From positions 1,694,849 to 1,758,848 of the forward strand of contig KL647310.1 in assembly GCA_000727475.1 (NCBI GenBank): DNA of 64,000 bases, given 5' to 3'. Within the stretch, counting starts at the first letter, position 1, and each line of letters begins with the position of its first letter. The notes beneath the pieces are model-generated. The model was not told the origin of the DNA and made no database searches. It saw nothing but the letters and a program-made list of their open reading frames with translations. The position numbers were made by a program, and so were the translations under genes. Shown here piece after piece: positions 37,901 to 50,700 of the stretch. This stretch comes from Sarcocystis neurona. Its lineage: Eukaryota > Apicomplexa > Conoidasida > Eucoccidiorida > Sarcocystidae.

Positions 37901-40900
37901 TCACGATGAGCGCTCCGACCGCAGCAGAGCAGCGGCGTACACGTTCGATAATATGGTAGAGTCCTTATTAGGCGTGTTTGTGCTTTCTACTGCTGAGGGT
38001 TGGCCGTTGCTTCTGACGCAATTGTTACAGCAGCAGCCAGAACAACAGCGCACGATTCTCACAGTTCTAATTGTCGTGTTCGTGTCTCTGGTCGCAATAA
38101 TCTGCGTCAACTTATTTGTGGGAATAATTGTCGAAACGTCTCGGAGAAAGAAAACCCGCATGGAGATGCAAGGGAGCCTCCTGAGTCCTGCAATTCACAA
38201 ATGGATTGAAGTTCAGAAAATTTTGTTCGACGCGCCGCTTCAGCACGGTGACACAGTTCCAGACTTTGACCTTGCCAGTCATAAGCACCTTGCTTGGTTT
38301 CGTAAGAAGGCCGCTGCAATTGTGACTAGCTCTTATTATCATTACTTCGACTTGTCGCAGATTTTTCTTTTCTGCCTCCTGCTGCTGTTTTACGGCCCGT
38401 GGTACGATGTCCTTATGGGCCACATAGCTCACACTACGGATAGAATCTTCTGTTCCGTGGCGGTGGTGCTTTGTGGCTTCTTTGTGGCTGGGGTTGTGCT
38501 AAAGCTGGTGGCGCGTGGGCGCTTTTTTTTTCGAGACAAACTGGATATCCTGGACCTGTTGATATGCATGGTGTTTGTGGCGCGCGTACTGATCGGCACG
38601 TCATTCAAAGAGCAACGGAGGCACCTGGAACTTCACCGTATGTCTGCTTTCTGGCCTTTTAGCTTCCGTCTCTTCCGAGTGACTCGCTTCCTCTACCGTC
38701 ACGTATATTTCTTCCGCACACTTTTTACCACAATCACGGGGGTTGCAAGGGCTTTTCTTACTGCGTTAGGACTCCTCGGAATTGCCCTCTTTTTTTTCGC
38801 TTTGTGGGGAGTTCTTCTTTTCCATGACTCTCCTATTCGAGAGTACACCACGAAGTACGCGAACTTCACGAACTTGCTGGCTGCTTTTATGGCTGTAATT
38901 GGTGCATGCACTGGAGAAGACTGGCACTTAGTCCTCCAGCAGATGCGTCTACATTATGCGCATGAAAGGAAAACAACACTTGAGTACTTTGTCGTCGTCT
39001 TCTTTGTTGCGTTTATCATTCTGGTCTTCTTCACGCTCATGAGTCTCTTCACTTCCACCGTGCTGGAGAAGTACATGGAAACTGTCCGAAATGAGTCACT
39101 TTGGAAGATTTCTCGACAGCACCGTCGGCTGCTGGATCTGTGGACGCCTGACGAGGACGGTACGCTCTTCAAAAGTCCAGCGGAAGCTCTGCGTATTCTC
39201 CAATCCATTGATTTCCCAGTAGGTCTTAGAGATGCCATCCCACAAGTGGAGACTGCCGAGGCAGCATTCGCCTTACTTGCCAAGTTCGAGCTCCCTCTCT
39301 ACTACTGCTGTAAAGCGGAGGGCAGCACTACATGTGATCTTAACAATAGCAACCCTCGACGTGATACAGGCGCCGCCTACAAAGTCCACATCAGAGATGT
39401 TGTGCTCAACGCTGCGAGACGTGCGTGCAAGTTTCACGCAGCGAGCAACGGCGAAGGAGTCCTACAGGAGGGACGGGTAACTCTGGATCCGCGAGTCACT
39501 CAGAGCTGGCTGGCAAAATTTCCCGAACTGAATCGCATTGGCTGCGTCTACGACTTGAAACATTTCAATGCAGCGACGACAATCCAAGGGAGTTGGCGGC
39601 GCCGGCACGTTCTTATCAACGGTCATATTGCAAGCCCTGAGTGGTGTAAGCGGTATATCGTAACTCTCATGCGAAGGCAAGTAGCAAACAGAATCCAGCG
39701 TCCGGCAGGCCGCACTCGGCGGGGCAGTGAAACCGAGACGCGGCGCGACAGCCTCAGGGGAGAACGAGACCGCGGAAGGAGGAGAAGTTCTGCTGACTCC
39801 AGCAGCTACTACGGAACCGTAATTGCCAGTGAAGCAGACTTCACCAGGAAAAAAAACTGTCATATGGGTGCAGCTCGCCAGGAAACGTGGATGACATCCT
39901 CGACAAAGTTTGACGGTAGCCCGCGGCCCAGCTTCGCGCGTCGAAGAAGCAAAGGTGAAAAAGCGGCTCCAAAACGACAACTGGCCGTTAGTGATGTAAC
40001 GGTTCCTCGGAGTCCTGCAGCGTCTTCTATTGGAGAGCAATCCTCTACTCACAGGCACCCTGCGGTCTTGAAATCTTCCAGTTATTGTCAAACATCCACA
40101 GCTGCGCATCCTGCGCAAAGTGATGCTACCGTAGTTGATGTCTCTGCCGGAGTTGAAGAGATGCAGTTCATTGCATCAAAACCTGGACGCAGACGCTCTA
40201 GCGCTGCGCCGTGTCCAGCTGTCACTTCACCTACGTGCCCTGGTCAAGCACACATAAATACGTACTCCGCGCAGAGGCAAACTGGTGAACTTGCTGCTGT
40301 CTCAGAAGGAGTTGGACAGCTTCAACCCCGTGCAAGAAAATCCGGAGGCAGACGCACCGGCGCTGCCCCGAGTCTAGCTGCAACTTCGTCCGCATGCCCT
40401 GGTCAAACATTAGGTACGCAGTTTGCGCAGAGCGACACTGATGAAGTTGGTGCTGTCTGTCGAGAGACTGGACAGGTTCAACCACGTGTTCCCAAATCTG
40501 GACGCAGACGTACCAGCGCTGCGCCGTGTGCACCTCCCACTTCACCTGCGTGCCCTGGTCAAACACACACAAATGAGCACGCAGCGCAGAGACGCGCAGC
40601 TGAAGGTGTTGGTGAGCCTGGAGGAGTTGGACAGGTTCAGGTACGCCCAAGGAACTCTGAACGCCGACGCACCAGCGCTGCGCCGTGTCCAGCTGTCACT
40701 TCACCTACGTGCCCTGACCAAACACACATAAATGCGCACTCCGCGCAGAGACAAACTGATGAACTTGCTGCTGTCTCAGAAGGAGTTGGACAGCTTCAAC
40801 CACGTGCAAGGAAATCTGGAGACAGACGCACCGGCGCTGCCCCGAGTCTAGCTGCAACTTCGTCCGCATGCCCTGGTCAAACATTAGGTACGCAGTTTGC

Positions 40901-42065
40901 GCAGAGCGACACTGATGAAGTTGGTGCTGTCTGTCGAGAGGCTGGACAGGTTCAACCACGTGTACCCAAATCTGGACGCAGACGTACCAGCGCTGTGCCG
41001 TGTGCACCTCCCACTTCACCTGCGTGCCCTGGTCAAACACACGTAGATGTGCAGCTTGCGCAGAGCGACGCTGATGTAGTTGATGCTGTCGCTGGAAGAC
41101 CTCAACCGAGTGTGGCCAAAGCTGCACGCAGACGCGCCAGCGCTGCGCCGTGCGTAGCTGTCCCTGCATTTACGTGGCTTGGTCAAACTCACAGAAATGT
41201 GCAGCCTCCGCAAAGAGAAGACCGTGTAGCTGGTACTGTGTCTGGAGGAATTACACAGGCTCAAGCAAGCGCGGCTAAATCTGTACGCAGACGCGCTACA
41301 GCCCCGTGTCCAGCTGTCGCCTCAGCTGTTCCGCCTCTGTCTTGCCGGAGTCCACCGGAGACTATGTGCGAAAAAAGGAGGGCTTCCGAGGCACTGTCAC
41401 CCCGATCTCCTCACAGGGGAGAGGATCGCGCAGCAGTCACTGTTGACAACAAGCGACTGAGTCGATCTGCCTACAAGCAGCACTCGCGTAAAAGAAGGCC
41501 TCACACTCAAGGACAACACGAGAGCTCGCAAAACGACTCCGTCGCATACCAGACATCCATGTTGAAACAGCCAGGAGTACACAGAGGTGGCTTCGGTCGT
41601 CACGCTGCAGACGAGACGAATGAGGCTGTTCCATGTGAAGGGAACAGCGATTTCAGAGTTGACCGTAGAGAACGTATACCAGATGACGCAACTGCAGTGT
41701 GCGAGACAGCAACATACAGAAGCGTCGGAGGACCGGGCGCTCGCGAGGATTACGTCTGTGAAGCTAGTGACCTGCCAGGACACATAGTCGTGGGTCCGGC
41801 AGCTGAGACGCCCGTGGAGCCGCCTCCAGTTTCCTGTGCGTGTCGACCCGTTCGGAGTGGGCATGAAAGCCGCTTTGTTGACTTCAACAGAGAAGCTCTG
41901 GCGTCGCCGCGCTCGACGAAAAGATCTTCTACAGAGGTGTCTGAGAAACGCCCCAACTCAGGTGACCATACCCTCGCATATCTCGTGAGACAGTCAGGCT
42001 ACTCTGTACCTATATCTTGTAACCACGAGGTACCTATCGACCGGCTGTTGTCACAGAGGTATTAA
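31972..42065 (+). CDS. Four-domain voltage-gated Ca2+ channel alpha-1-like protein
   Basis: Two exons, 31972-35659 and 36742-42065, join in phase to 3,003 aa. The ATG at 31972 has A at -3 and G at +4. The product should form a Ca2+-selective voltage-gated pore. Domain I has S1 near 113, S4 with GRFIRVFR near 214-221 and filter TLEGW (E445). Domain II has an S4-like RIFRLIR and filter TGESW (E931). Domain III has TAEGW (E1648) and an S6 ending NLFVGIIVET, as in Cav/Nav domain III. Domain IV has TGEDW (E1955). Four pore glutamates are the Ca2+-selective signature. After IVS6 come an EF-hand-like WTPDEDGTLF (W2030) and an IQ-like IQGSWRRRHV (I2177). The I and III pore loops are unusually long. 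The C-terminus is a basic, repeat-bearing tail to 3003. Similar proteins are annotated in Toxoplasma. The membrane site is inferred. Confidence 0.88.
35660..36741 (+). other. Predicted intron of the channel gene (II-III linker)
   Basis: The 1,082-nt interval starts GTAAGC after CGAAAA and ends with a pyrimidine-rich stretch and CTGCAG. One base of a codon lies before it and two after, so the joined codon is AGT (Ser1230) and the frame is kept. Without removal, the upstream frame stops at 35715 and the downstream frame lacks an ATG until 36756. It falls between domains II and III, so the fold is not interrupted. Confidence 0.8.
40183..41310 (+). repeat. Tandem repeat array in the channel C-terminus (about 8 x 53 codons)
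   Basis: Units of about 150-160 bp begin with an Arg-rich motif near 40185, 40343, 40500, 40659, 40817, 40974, 41126 and 41281. Each reads like G-R-R-R-T-S-A-A-P, followed by a conserved S/T-x-x-C-P-G-Q-T/A segment and a variable half. A higher-order copy of three units (474 bp) is nearly identical between 40201 and 40675 onwards. The last two units are more diverged. Six of the eight units fit R-R-x-S/T, the consensus for cAMP- or cGMP-dependent kinases. Confidence 0.9.
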
Positions 42066-45000
42066 TCCTGCTTGAGGGAGTGCCTGCTTAGACACCTCGG
42101 TGCATCTGAAGTAACCCAGATCGAAAAGTGGCTGACATGTAGCGCCTGCGCAGCTTTGGTGTCTCTACTGCGCAGCTTTAATGTGTGAATAGTGCTGCTG
42201 GGCCGGAACGCTTGCGTATCTCGTATGAGTGTGAATAGTCCAGAGCATGTGGTCTACCTAGGCTCGAAAGCGTGGTTAGTCAAATTGCATGAGTAAACGT
42301 GAGACATATTGCCGCAGTACCTGCGAGTGTAGGTGCGCTTGAATACACCTTCTGCACATGTTTGTGGCGCATACACCCCTGTTTGTATGGTCCAGGTCTC
42401 GAACGCAGTTTCCTTCGTAATAATCGAAATATACTAAAGTAGGGATCTGTGCTGGGGCACGGCGGTGCAACTCAGTAGGACTCTTCGTCTACAACGCAGA
42501 TCTACTGACGCCACTGGCAGTTTCAGTCTGCCGGTCACGGTTTTCGCGTGAACGTCTTTTCGCTGCGTACTTAGTTACGCTGTTTAAAAATGCGTGTGCT
42601 AACTGGTAGTCTACTTTCTTGTGTTTTTTGCCGGTGCGCTGTTGATGCAGGCTCTATGAGTCGCGGGAGACGCTCCCTAGTTCCCGAATGAGGAGCAGCT
42701 ACTTGCTCTTTTTCAGTTTTAGACATCTTCTTCCAAGCCGTCTGTATTTCCGTAGCTTGCGGTGCTCCTGGGTACTTCGGATCGTGGTGCTCGGGAGACA
42801 GTTGATAAAACTTTATTGTCAGTGTCTAGTGCTGGTGGAGTGGTATCGCTGTTACACTGCTCAGGAGCATATGTGGCACTTTATCAAACCTTTTCGTTCT
42901 GAAACTCGCTGCAGTTAGACGCCACATATGGAGAAATGAGGCGATGGGAGGTCGCGTTGTCGTTTTGTTGTCGCGGGCTCGGCCAGAAGGTCAGTCGCAT
43001 TGTCAGCCGTTCGTATACACTAGTTCTCTTCGTTCTAGTGGGTCCTTCTACACCTCGTTTATCCACGTTGTGTGACCTCAAAAGTATCGGCGGTCTTTTC
43101 CTGTTTGTCACGTCCAGCTTCGCTCCTCTCCCTGCTTTCTGGAACACAGGATTTCAAAGCGAATCTCAATGGTGTAACACGTACTTCAGTGGGAAGATGG
43201 ACAGTCCTACTGGGTGCTCCGTACTTTTTAAGTTTTAGCTTTGTGCGCCTCACCATGTTGGAAGTTTTGTGCTGATTCAAAAATGGAAGCTACCTAGTGT
43301 TTCCCGTCCTGGCTGAGCGGAACCCTCTAGGAAAGTGTTTGTCCTAGTTCTAAAACCAGAAGGACGCGCGTCGGGGTCAGTCACACACAGCGTTTGGTCC
43401 TCAAGGCTGGAGAGACATTTGTGTGACAAAACGGTGGAAAATGGCGCGGTCCTCGAAGATTTTGTGCTTTGACCAAGCGAGTGAAAATTGCGGAGTCCTG
43501 CGAAAGAACGAAATATTTGCAACAAATGACACTGCAGGTATCCAGCTACTCGAGTACACGTACATTTTTATGTTGGACGATTGTTACTATCCTTTAACGG
43601 ACGTGCGTTCTCCATAATACCAAAAGAAGTGGGCGGGGTGGCACGTCAACAGTATGAGACGAAGTTGCACGGTAAATAAGTTATTAACACAAGTAAGCTT
43701 GAAGGTGAAGTTTTGGCACGTGAAAGAGAGGGCAGCACTCTTTTGAGCTTGCAAAGTGGTAAGAAGATGCAGAGAAAAAGCGCATGCTAGGTCGCACACT
43801 AGGGTCCCATGGTGGTAGGCTGACACATACGTCATTGACTGCTGTACTAGTGACAATTCTACTGAGAATAGCCTAATCCGGACGGGTGTCAATCAGAACG
43901 CTTCTGTTGCGACAACACGTGATGAAAGCTTCAATTTGTACACAAGCGCAGGAGAGGGGGCACAAAGCCAAACAGAAGCAGGTATTGTAAACAACACTCT
44001 AAGGACAGGCAACACGGCGAAAGAGCACACTGCGAGAACATAGGACGCCGTGAATGATTCTCAGAAGTAGTACATGAGGACGCATCTCTGAATCAGACTC
44101 ATCAGTCGCTTTGACCGTGAAGAGACGTTCCAGCAAAGTAATAGAGGCTAGAAAAAATTGCATACACTTGCAGTCCAAGACGACTTGAACATAACAGGGG
44201 AAGAGACAGACGAACAAGTCAAGTTCAGTGAAGGCGTAACAGAAATGAGGGGCATACGCTGGAGAGCCGGTAAACAGAGTCGCACAAGCTGGGCCATTGG
44301 GGGTGCACTGCCGAGAGAGACAGAGTGCACAGTGAGGGTATCGTGGGTCCGCCGCGTCACGAGGTATAACAACGCACACACGAACTGCTCTGTCCGCAGC
44401 CGCGGTTGGCAACTCAAAGCGTTAGTGAGAGAGTTGTACTGCTTGGCTTGACCCTCCAGCTTGCGGAGGGGTCTTCGTGCCAACGATGTTCACATGGTTT
44501 TCTAAGTCGGGTTTTGTTTCTTCTTGAAAGGCAGACAGAAGTACGTACGGAAGGGAACTGCGTTAAAAATTCACCTTACGCGGACTAAAGCATACGGATT
44601 GCGTGTAACCGTGCTTCAAACCTATGGACACGCACTGCAGAAGGGTGCAACCGTGCGTGTTTGCACACTTTGTTATGTGTACGTACCTGCTGGGCTACAC
44701 GTTTTTTGAGAGGGACTGCTTTGTGGAGCAGAAGCTTGTTACCATAGTTAGTTTTCAGTTTGACAAGGGCCACTTGCATGGCATGCCCAGCGCACGACTG
44801 TTATTTCGCCACGCACATGATGTCTGCCGTTCGTCTACAATGCATTCGAGTACTGTCGAAAGATCGGACGGGACACTCACAGACACTTTAAACAACGCTG
44901 CACCCGGGGATAGCATTCATCCTTGTTGAGGGAAAGAAATTGAAGTTGGACTGAAGAAGTTAACGTCATGCAGACTCTCCTCTACGCTGTACCATTTCTG

Positions 45001-47707
45001 AATATTCTTTGTCTCTGTCATTCAACTCCTAATATTTCGTCGCAAACTCGTAGTCACCTCTGACAATGTCGTGCGTGTGGATATGCAGACTCGCATGGAC
45101 ACAACCCAACAAAGATATGCGCCAGAAAATCTCTCTATACATTTACACCGTTTGTGGAAAATCCCCGCCTAATAGTTCTCCAGGGGAATTCGGATCTTAA
45201 CGGTGCCTTAGTGGTCAATGGAGTCTAACAGGCTCACGTATTTGGACACAGAGGATACTAGACGGAAACGGGCGTACGCGCAACTTTTTTTTTGGCGTAG
45301 AACGGCGACTACGCAACTGCATTTGAAGAAATGAAGTGAACACATGGAAAAGACGTATTAACAGGGCGTCTGCCTTTTCTCCCCAGAGCGCTCGCACAAT
45401 CTTAGCCCCGCGCAGTGGCAGACAGCTCGTACATAATGGTGCACGTCAGTGCGCGCATCCGTGAAAGACTTGCGCAGGCCTTCCGACACAGGAAGGCAGG
45501 TGCCCGGATCGACATCGCAAATTGGTGTGTGGAACTGGAGTCTAGGCAAGGAAGGCATTACCGAATCACACGGGCTGTACTGTAAAAGGATCTACCGTCA
45601 GGCAGCAATTCTGTTGCACGCCACACTTCCATATACCACCCAGGCATGTAGACCGCTGTGCAAGCTTGTCTGCAAAACCAATACTCCGGCTGCAGACGAG
45701 TTTTCGTCAGTGCACGTGTACGCGTTTCAAGGCAGTGCGCCATCGAAAGACAAAGATGCCCTCAGCGCAGGTAACCACGCATGCAGCACTTTCCAGGCCC
45801 AGAGGAATAAATCGTCCTTCGTCGTGCACTGGCGAGTCACTTCAGGAACCGGTGGCCTTTCTGTGCGTAAAGGAAAGAACGCTTTAACCGCGTCATGTCG
45901 AAGGCTAGCAGCCGCACTGCTGTTCACCGTACTCAGGCTGCACTGGGAGACTGCGAGTCCTTCGTCTGCACCCTACATTCTCCACAGTTTCACGCAGAGA
46001 ACGAAGAGGCCAGATCAGCAAATTACGTGCGTCTTTCTCTGCTGCCCATCTTGCACGTCCCAGCTGCTCGAGTAGAAGAAACTTTTATGCGAGAATTCAT
46101 TCCTTCGCCGTTGAGAAAGCTTTCGCTGCAAATAGACTGCAGACGCTGACAGGCCACGATGAGGCTTTTTACAGCAGCGTAAAAGCTCAGACGTTCACTC
46201 GTGAGCAACGCAGTGCAGGATACACACCTCATGTCTGAGTGTGAGGGAGCGTTTGGAATTAAAGGTATCAGTGCTCACGTGGGATAACTCGACTTCTTGA
46301 GAAATCTTCTGTGGTTCTGCGTAAAACTTTCCCGCATGTACTGCTGGACTACGTGTCCGTAGTTTCACGAATTCCCCGATGCTGCTGCCGAGTTCAGGCG
46401 CTTTTTCGCGTACACCGGCGGAGCTGATAGCTGCGACTCCGAGGTCTTCTAAAGGGTACACTTTATTTCGTTCTTTGCTAGCTCTGGGGGACTTCCCAGT
46501 CGCGGATCAGCTTCTTCCTCTGTTCAGGTAGAACCAACATTCTGAGGACTCAAGCCTTGCCTGTGCGTTTTCCAACAAATCCTTGTAGCTGCTGCTCCTG
46601 CTGATAATGTACTAGTTCCTTTCGCCCGCAGGTCCACAGGATTGCCCACATAAGCTCGCACGTATCTTGCGTGTAGTGTACCGCAGCGTAAGATGTGCAA
46701 ATTTAAATTAAGTTACACAGGTCCGAGTGAGCAAAACACTGGCAGAGGGCTGATTCCATACAAAATGTGTATACTTGCATCCAACCGACTAGCACCCTCG
46801 GTACGCGGAGGAGCGGCTTGATAATACCACTGGCTGGAGAGAGCTCATTTAACAATGCAGCTTCACATAGCTCTTTCACGCTTGCGGTTCTCGGACAATC
46901 TGGTTTTATTCCGCGTCTTGCACGGAGCGCGAAAATGGAGCAGACAACAGAGTACTCAAGTAGTGTAGCCGCTTGCAGACAGCTCATTCAAAATAACGGG
47001 TTGCCAACAGTGCGCGTTACCCTGCTGACTGCTCGCTTCGCTCTGCAAACGTAGCCATAAATTCAGCACCGCGAACGAAAGAAACCAACGTAAAATATAC
47101 GCTTCTATGCGCAGGAAGTCTGCGTCACACCCAACGCTCCGCGTGTGGCTACTTTCAGCTGCAAGTTAGTAGTAGCTGAATCAACAGGTCACCTCACAGG
47201 GACGCACGTGGTGCCTCCAGATTCGTCAGATATCCAGGGTGCAACAAGCAGCGCAGCTGTATCTTTTCGCTCCATAAAGAGACGGCTCATTCGGTATTTC
47301 TCGTAAGGGCAAACACGTATCGCAAGAGTCTGTATGGGAACATGGCTCGTCGGGAAGTAAAAGGAGCACAGGGTACATATACAGACACTCGGCATCAACG
47401 ACTAGGCAGCAAGCTTTGAAAGTAAGATACGAGACAGCGTCACGTCGGCGGCAGGAATTACACAGCACAGACGGAGAATGAACAAGGAGAAGCAAAGCTC
47501 CAATAACGAGCACTAGGGATGCGCTACGGAGTTGTACGTGCTAAGCTAAATTTGATCTGTAGTTGTGCGTCGAGAAGTTTTCGAGTGCCCGTTTAACATC
47601 GACAAATCAGCTGACGAATACGGGTACACCCATTTTGCATTCCTGACAAGGCGGCTGCTCTTCTTGCACGCGGAAGGCCACAGGCAAAACTTCCACCTGA
47701 AAAGCGG
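42066..47707. other. Spacer between convergent 3' ends, no supportable gene
   Basis: The channel (plus) and the CLPTM1-like gene (minus) converge on this 5.6-kb stretch. The longest frame, 45449-46075 plus, has no ATG and no motif. Other frames are under about 140 codons and unremarkable. There are few microsatellites. I saw no RNA gene. Confidence 0.45.
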
Positions 47708-50700
47708 TTAGTCATTTCCCGCGTCCTGCTGGTGCTGGTGTCTGACCCGCTGTGTGAGCTCTGCGGCAGCTTCATCATTATTGCGTCTCTGCAGATACGC
47801 TGCACCTTCACCGACTGCAGCTGCAGCAGGCGTTGCAGGGGCCACAGCAGCGGCACCGCTGCGAGGAGCAGCAGCCCTGCCCGCAGCAAAAGAACTGTCC
47901 TCTGGGCTTTTTTTAAGTCGCTGCTGTCGCGCTGCTTGCGATCGACTGCTGGCATCCTGCTCCTGCTGCTGTTGCAAGTCTTCGTCTCGATGTAGCTGAG
48001 GTGGCGCTGCTGCACCAGCAGCAGGCGGAGCCCCCATAACGCGAGTCTCATCCACTTTGTAAATCCACCGCTGGTACAAGTAGCAAATGAAGATGATGTC
48101 TGTGAAAAATCAAAAGCACGCCAAAAAGAAAATTAACTCCCTGCCAGTAAAACAAGACACGACGCGTAAGCTTTTGCCCTGCACCCCACTCTTTGCACAG
48201 ATGTGCTCGCACCCTTATGCTACCTACAACACACTGCGGCGGCTGCAGACGACAAAACACGTCGTTCTCTCTTTGTAGCTCATAACAGACGCAGTCACAG
48301 AGGCAGCACAGTCGCAGATCTACATACACACCTGCATACGTGGTGTGCTGAGCAGATACACGTAGACATCTAGGGGCATGTACCGTAGACGCGCGACGTA
48401 TCCTCTGTCTTGTATGCGTGTCGCCTTTGCACTACGCCAGGGTATGTATAGGCGCGGCTGTATCGCCGCAGCAGCAGACGGAACATCACATCGCCATAAA
48501 CGCATCTGCCGGCACTGCCCAGGCACACGAGGTACGTGGCGAGTGCACGCTGGCGTCGACCCGCGCACTGTCGCTGGGGAGTACAGCACAGCCTATGCAA
48601 ATCCAGGAAAAAATGATGCCGTTGCACGCCACACACCTGTCAATCTCCTCACCTGGAGAGACACAGTCTCCGTGTCTATGTTGAAGCGCGTCGGTCTGGT
48701 TAACTCTGTTCGCAAGCGTGGAAAGTGTATTGTACCGACAACTACACACGCGCAGACGCACACGCAAGTTCTATTACAAGTGCACGACCTAACACATGTG
48801 CACTCGTTTATACACACACAAAAAGATACAGTGCAGTCTTGTGCTACTCCGTACATGCATACCTGCGGAAGCGCGTGCCAGTGTCACGTGCAGAATACAC
48901 GGCGTACCCCAGTAGGGAAAACACAGGAACTGAAACACGCGTTTTCAGTGGAGGAACACACACACGAGTATACACCTGTTCGAAAATATTTATGACCGTA
49001 GGTATAGGAAGACGACAGTTGCCCACTTGTGAATGCCTATGCTGCACAGAGACATGTCCTTGCGTGTGTGTACCTGCGTGTACATACGTACATATGCATA
49101 TATATATATATATATATATGTACATACGGGTCATCACGCCCGCAAACAGTGTTAGCGATTTCCTACGTGCGGCGCGGCGCACTCGCAGCTGTCAACATAG
49201 GTATACATATATATATATATATCGTCACCACATCAGGAGGAGATGTGAGCGGCTTCCTACATGCGTCGTAGCGCACTGGCAGCAGTCAAACGGCAAGAAA
49301 CATACTGACACGCGAAGAGAAGTTTGCACACCGCGCGTCCTCCACGTCCCTGCCCCAAGCTACGTAAATGACTTCGTATGGAGGCACCACCACGAGCCGA
49401 TCGACCAGCAGTCAGGCAGCAGCCACACAACAACGCAACTGGCGGAGTCGTGCAAATTGGTCACGTAGAACTCGACGCGTTCCCTGCTGGATTGGGTCGG
49501 TCGACTCGAGAAGTCGACACGTTGACCGTACGAGGAGTGAGGTGTGCGTTGCAGAGCTCCTACGCAGACACACGGTACTCCTACCCAGAGGCACGAACGC
49601 GCAAGAGAAGACGCATCAACAGCCTAAACAGAAGACCTACCCAAGTGCCTGTTCGTCCACAAGAGTCTGCTCTATCCAAAACACCAGCACTAGCACCCCT
49701 GGTTTCTTTTCCGGGAAATTATGTCCCACACAGGCTTCACACACATACATCACACTGGCAGGGAATTGTTCTTGATGCTTACGTATTCAACTCTGAACAT
49801 CTCTAGAAAGCAGATGGACACTGCAGTCGCTCACCAGATTGCCCTGACCGCATAACTACATATAAATGTACATACATACACACATGTATATACACATATA
49901 CAGGTGTTGCACTCTCTCTCTTTCTCTCGCTACATACGTATATACATATATATACATGCGTATTTACAGATATACATACGCATATATGCATGGCGTGGCG
50001 ACGCAGAGAACCGCAGGTAAGTGCCAGAAAACTCTGTCGGCGTGACACCAGGAAAGCACTAACCATCTCGAAAACAGGAGAGGCGATGCATCCAAGGCAT
50101 ATCGATGAGGAAGGAGGCGACGTCGTCCACAAAGGTGTTCAAAGACCTGCAGAATGCATATACCACAGCAGCAGTAGGTACTCCTGCAGGCGGCAGCAGC
50201 ACCTTAACCTGCTGCCAGCAGCAGCAGCGTTTGCCTCTCGCAGCCACCGAGAGCAACACGCCTCGTCTCTGCACCCAACAGCAGCAGTACACCTGGTGTT
50301 GGGTCGCAGGCCGGGGGACCAGCAGTGCGTGTCTTCCCTAGCCAGGAGCCGTGGCTGCCCGTCTCCTCTTCTCCTCCACGGTGCCCCCGTGAGACCACAT
50401 CCACAAAGAATTGCACATCTGTAGTACGTACTCCCATATCTCCGGCCTTACGTATTTCTCTGAAGCTTTGCATATCTGTAGTGCGTACTCCGATATGTCT
50501 GTCTTTACCGACTCGTCTGATGATTCACACAAATAGACGTATATTCCCAAGATCGAAACAAACGGCTGTTCTGTCCTACTTGCATCCTCCGGGCGCTTGC
50601 AAGCCTTCGTCAGGCTTCCGCCGACACGTGTTGCTTGTCCTCATATCCTACATCCCTAAGTACTGACCGGTACACGTCAGCGACTGTCGTGTAGATGCAC

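Noticed and set aside
45449..46075. 208-codon plus-strand frame
   Set aside because: It has no ATG in frame, no motif and no splice context. A frame of this length can occur by chance in a window of this size.
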